A program made the position numbers and the translations under genes. The notes under the pieces are model-generated. The model was given only the letters and a program-made list of their open reading frames with translations. It was not told where the DNA came from and did not search any database. From UBA6244 sp963676875 (GTDB taxonomy: Bacteria; Bacteroidota; Bacteroidia; Bacteroidales; F082), in contig OY781436.1 in NCBI GenBank assembly GCA_963676875.1, positions 1,364,001 to 1,428,000 on the forward strand: a stretch of DNA of 64,000 bases, in the 5' to 3' direction. The number at the start of each line of letters is the position of its first letter. Position 1 is the stretch's first letter. Positions 62,275 through 64,000 of this stretch are shown here, in pieces.

Positions 62275-62832
62275 ATGAAAGAGCAACTAAAAAACATACT
62301 GCCAGAAAAGAAAATAGATGAATTTCTATCCATTGCTAGGGATAAATCAATAAATGTCTCAGATTTTTTTATTAGAGCTGGTGAGGTCCCTATGAAAATT
62401 GCATTTGTTGTTTCAGGACTTTTTAGATATGTCTACATAAATAATAATGGTGATGAATTTACAAAAGGAATAATTGCAGAAAACTTATTCCTTAGTTCAT
62501 ACTCTGCCATGATAATGCAGAAACCTTCTTATTTCTCAATTGAAGCACTAGAAGATTCAAAAATACTTGAAATTTCATGGAAGGATTTTAAGCCATTAAT
62601 GGAGAGAGATATTTTTTGGATTAAATTCTTGCTGAAGTTTATTGAAAAAGGCTTCATGATAAAAGAAAAAAGAGAAAGGGACTTACTTCTACTTGATGCG
62701 GAAACAAGATATAAAAACTTCCTTAGTGAGTATCCTGGAATGGATCAAAGAATAAAACAAGGAATAATTGCATCATACTTAGGAATAAAGCCCGAGACAT
62801 TAAGTCGAATTAGAAGGAAAATCTCTTTTTGA
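62275..62832 (+). CDS. Crp/Fnr family transcriptional regulator
   Basis: 185 residues. N-terminal cyclic-nucleotide-binding-like beta-roll (GEVPMKIAFVVSGLFRYVYI, EFTKGIIAENLFLSSYSAMI) without the conserved RxA phosphate-binding cassette, so the ligand is uncertain. C-terminal helix-turn-helix: RIKQGIIASYLGIKPETLSR IRRKI. It is followed after 68 bp by an SDR gene with its own TAATTTTG promoter box, a probable target. Confidence 0.9.
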   Translation: MKEQLKNILPEKKIDEFLSIARDKSINVSDFFIRAGEVPMKIAFVVSGLFRYVYINNNGDEFTKGIIAENLFLSSYSAMIMQKPSYFSIEALEDSKILEISWKDFKPLMERDIFWIKFLLKFIEKGFMIKEKRERDLLLLDAETRYKNFLSEYPGMDQRIKQGIIASYLGIKPETLSRIRRKISF

Positions 62833-62864
62833 CCTATGTCAATGCAAACTAGTTCTCAGCGATA

Positions 62865-62872
62865 TAATTTTG
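62865..62872 (+). promoter_or_regulatory. -7 box of the SDR gene
   Basis: TAATTTTG fits TAnnTTTG, 28 bp before the ATG at 62901. Confidence 0.45.
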
Positions 62873-62900
62873 CCGTATTGTTAAACTAAAAAAAATCATT

Positions 62901-63647
62901 ATGAATCTAGAAAACAATACAATCCTGATAACTGGAGGAAGTTCGGGAATAGGCCTACAATTAAGCAAAGTATTAATTCAAAGAGGAAACAAAGTTATTA
63001 TCTGTGGTAGATCAAATGAAAAACTTGATAATGCCAAAAGCGCAGAGCCCAAACTAATTACTTATCAATGCGACTTGTCTAAGAGTAAACAATGCAGTGA
63101 TTTTTCAAAAATAATATCCGAAAATCACCCTGATTTGAACATTTTGATTAACAATGCCGCAATTGTTAATAGAACTAACTTTTATAGCACGGATAAAATA
63201 GTTGAAATGGCTGAAAACGAATTGGAAACAAACTTTATGGCACCTGTAAGATTAATTCATTTTTTAAGTCCAATCTTAATGAAAAACAATAATCCTGCAA
63301 TTATTAACATTACAACAGGTCTTATATATACACCACGAGCTGATTATCCGTTCTATAACGCAACTAAGGCAGCTCTTCATTCTTTCACACAAGTTCTTAG
63401 AAAACAGACAGAAAATTTAAATATCAATATTGTTGAGGTAATGTTTCCAGCAGTTAAAACACCTTGGCATAAAGGGAAACCACCAAAAATTGCAATTTCT
63501 ACTGAGAAAGCAGTAGATGAGATGATTATTGGATTAGAAAAAAGTAAAAAAGAGATTAGAGTAGCTGGAGCAAGACTGCTTTATAAAGTTTCTAGGATTG
63601 CGCCAGCGTTTGCATTTAAAAAAGTGAATAGCTTGAAAGATGAATAA
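62901..63647 (+). CDS. Short-chain dehydrogenase/reductase (DltE-like)
   Basis: 248 residues. Rossmann NAD(P)-binding motif TGGSSGIGLQL at residues 9-19, NNAA motif in ILINNAAIVN, and the catalytic Tyr-x-x-x-Lys in DYPFYNATKAALHSF. Cytoplasmic oxidoreductase; substrate unknown. With the preceding Crp/Fnr gene it forms a two-gene cassette ended by a border repeat. Confidence 0.92.
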   Translation: MNLENNTILITGGSSGIGLQLSKVLIQRGNKVIICGRSNEKLDNAKSAEPKLITYQCDLSKSKQCSDFSKIISENHPDLNILINNAAIVNRTNFYSTDKIVEMAENELETNFMAPVRLIHFLSPILMKNNNPAIINITTGLIYTPRADYPFYNATKAALHSFTQVLRKQTENLNINIVEVMFPAVKTPWHKGKPPKIAISTEKAVDEMIIGLEKSKKEIRVAGARLLYKVSRIAPAFAFKKVNSLKDE

Positions 63648-63658
63648 TAACTATTGCC

Positions 63659-63740
63659 AATCGAGTAGACGGCTCCGCCAGAATTAACTGACGGAGTGCG
63701 CCTCTCACACCACCCCCGATGGCCATCGGGGTACGGGTCT
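63659..63740 (+). repeat. Border repeat with a palindrome where the intron sits elsewhere
   Basis: CAATCGAGTAGACGGCTCCG, hairpin and TGCGCCTCTCACACCAC as in the intron-bearing copies, then the perfect palindrome CCCCGATGGCCATCGGGG and TACGGGTCTCGTATA, which is the 3' exon sequence of the introns. Confidence 0.8.
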
Positions 63741-64000
63741 CGTATATGTTAATTAATCAGGTAATTACGAGACAATCCATTTTTACTAAGCTTTCCTGCG
63801 GCCGTCCGCGGCTGAGGGAGGGTCTTCCAGAGGGAGGATGAAATCCGACTGGGAGATATGTATCACACGAGCCTGGCGACATTATTGATTTTGCGTTGGG
63901 TCATGCGGTGGGCAATAATGATGACAGGCGATGCCCGACCGATCAGCAGGCCGCTCTAACAAGAAGGAACGGTGGATTTTCAATGTGCTTATTTGGAAGC
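63741..64000. other. Higher-GC end of window, no gene recognised
   Basis: 260 bp. Composition rises sharply after about 63800 (GCGGCCGTCCGCGG palindrome). All frames on both strands are short; no coding call can be supported. Confidence 0.4.

Noticed and set aside
21937..64000. An integron integrase (intI) gene inside the window
   Set aside because: No tyrosine recombinase motif was found in any frame; it may lie outside or be absent.
63741..64000. Start of a further gene at the window edge
   Set aside because: Every frame is interrupted within short distance on both strands.

Overview
The window looks like the chromosome of a Bacteroidota bacterium, probably Bacteroidales/Marinilabiliales-like. 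Evidence: type IX secretion sorting domains (types A and B), gliding-type CHU_C and PKD architecture, TAnnTTTG promoter -7 boxes, few Shine-Dalgarno sites, SusC/TonB-receptor-like barrels, DUF5777 and DUF1016 proteins. It falls into two parts.

Positions 1 to about 21.7 kb are ordinary, moderate-GC chromosome: fabF (partial) and acpP, purN, thiL, a TauE/SafE-type permease, an isoaspartyl peptidase, a T9SS-exported protein, a five-gene envelope operon (two CXXCH lipoproteins, OB-fold protein, YceI, DUF5777 barrel), a large PKD/CHU_C adhesin-like protein, a ClC transporter, two paralogous small exported TonB-C-like proteins and glnS. Large non-coding repeats lie between them: an 800 bp GACGCTGA-type array, six-plus tandem 245 bp units, and two copies of a 116 bp inverted-repeat element.

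From about 21.9 kb to about 63.7 kb the DNA is visibly AT-rich and is built like an integron cassette array without a visible integrase. Mostly plus-strand genes, singly or in pairs, are separated by 124-130 bp imperfect palindromes that start GCTAAC (or CTACA) and end GTTAGC/GTTGGC/GTTGTAG (at about 24.5, 30.7, 31.3, 48.6, 50.2, 53.2, 58.7 and 62.2 kb, plus one at 23.2 kb carrying an inserted element). A second junction type, a repeat of about 190 bp ending in TTAGTTAGC, lies directly upstream of seven other genes. In four copies it is joined to the left end of an IS3-family element as a 363 bp composite. Two near-identical group II introns (28 kb apart, same orientation), a border repeat with a covarying hairpin, MITE-like elements and short perfect palindromes decorate the array.

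The cargo is typical of cassettes and defence or conflict islands: two AbiE-type toxin-antitoxin loci (the second with its toxin broken by the IS remnant), a ParDE pair, a DUF1016 nuclease, a BRO-N protein, a TIR-domain protein, an ECF sigma factor with small membrane proteins, an XRE regulator, secreted T9SS proteins, a TonB-receptor-like barrel, and many small membrane proteins of unknown function. A larger, less AT-rich block (35.3-41.1 kb) holds a lipoprotein serine hydrolase, a LytS/LytTR two-component pair and a fatty acyl-AMP ligase fused to an acyl carrier domain.

The most system-like novelty is at 43.0-45.0 kb: a membrane protein, a 40-residue peptide ending in AQCGIN, and a radical SAM enzyme whose start codon lies inside the end of the peptide gene. 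This looks like a compact RiPP-type locus carried as one cassette.
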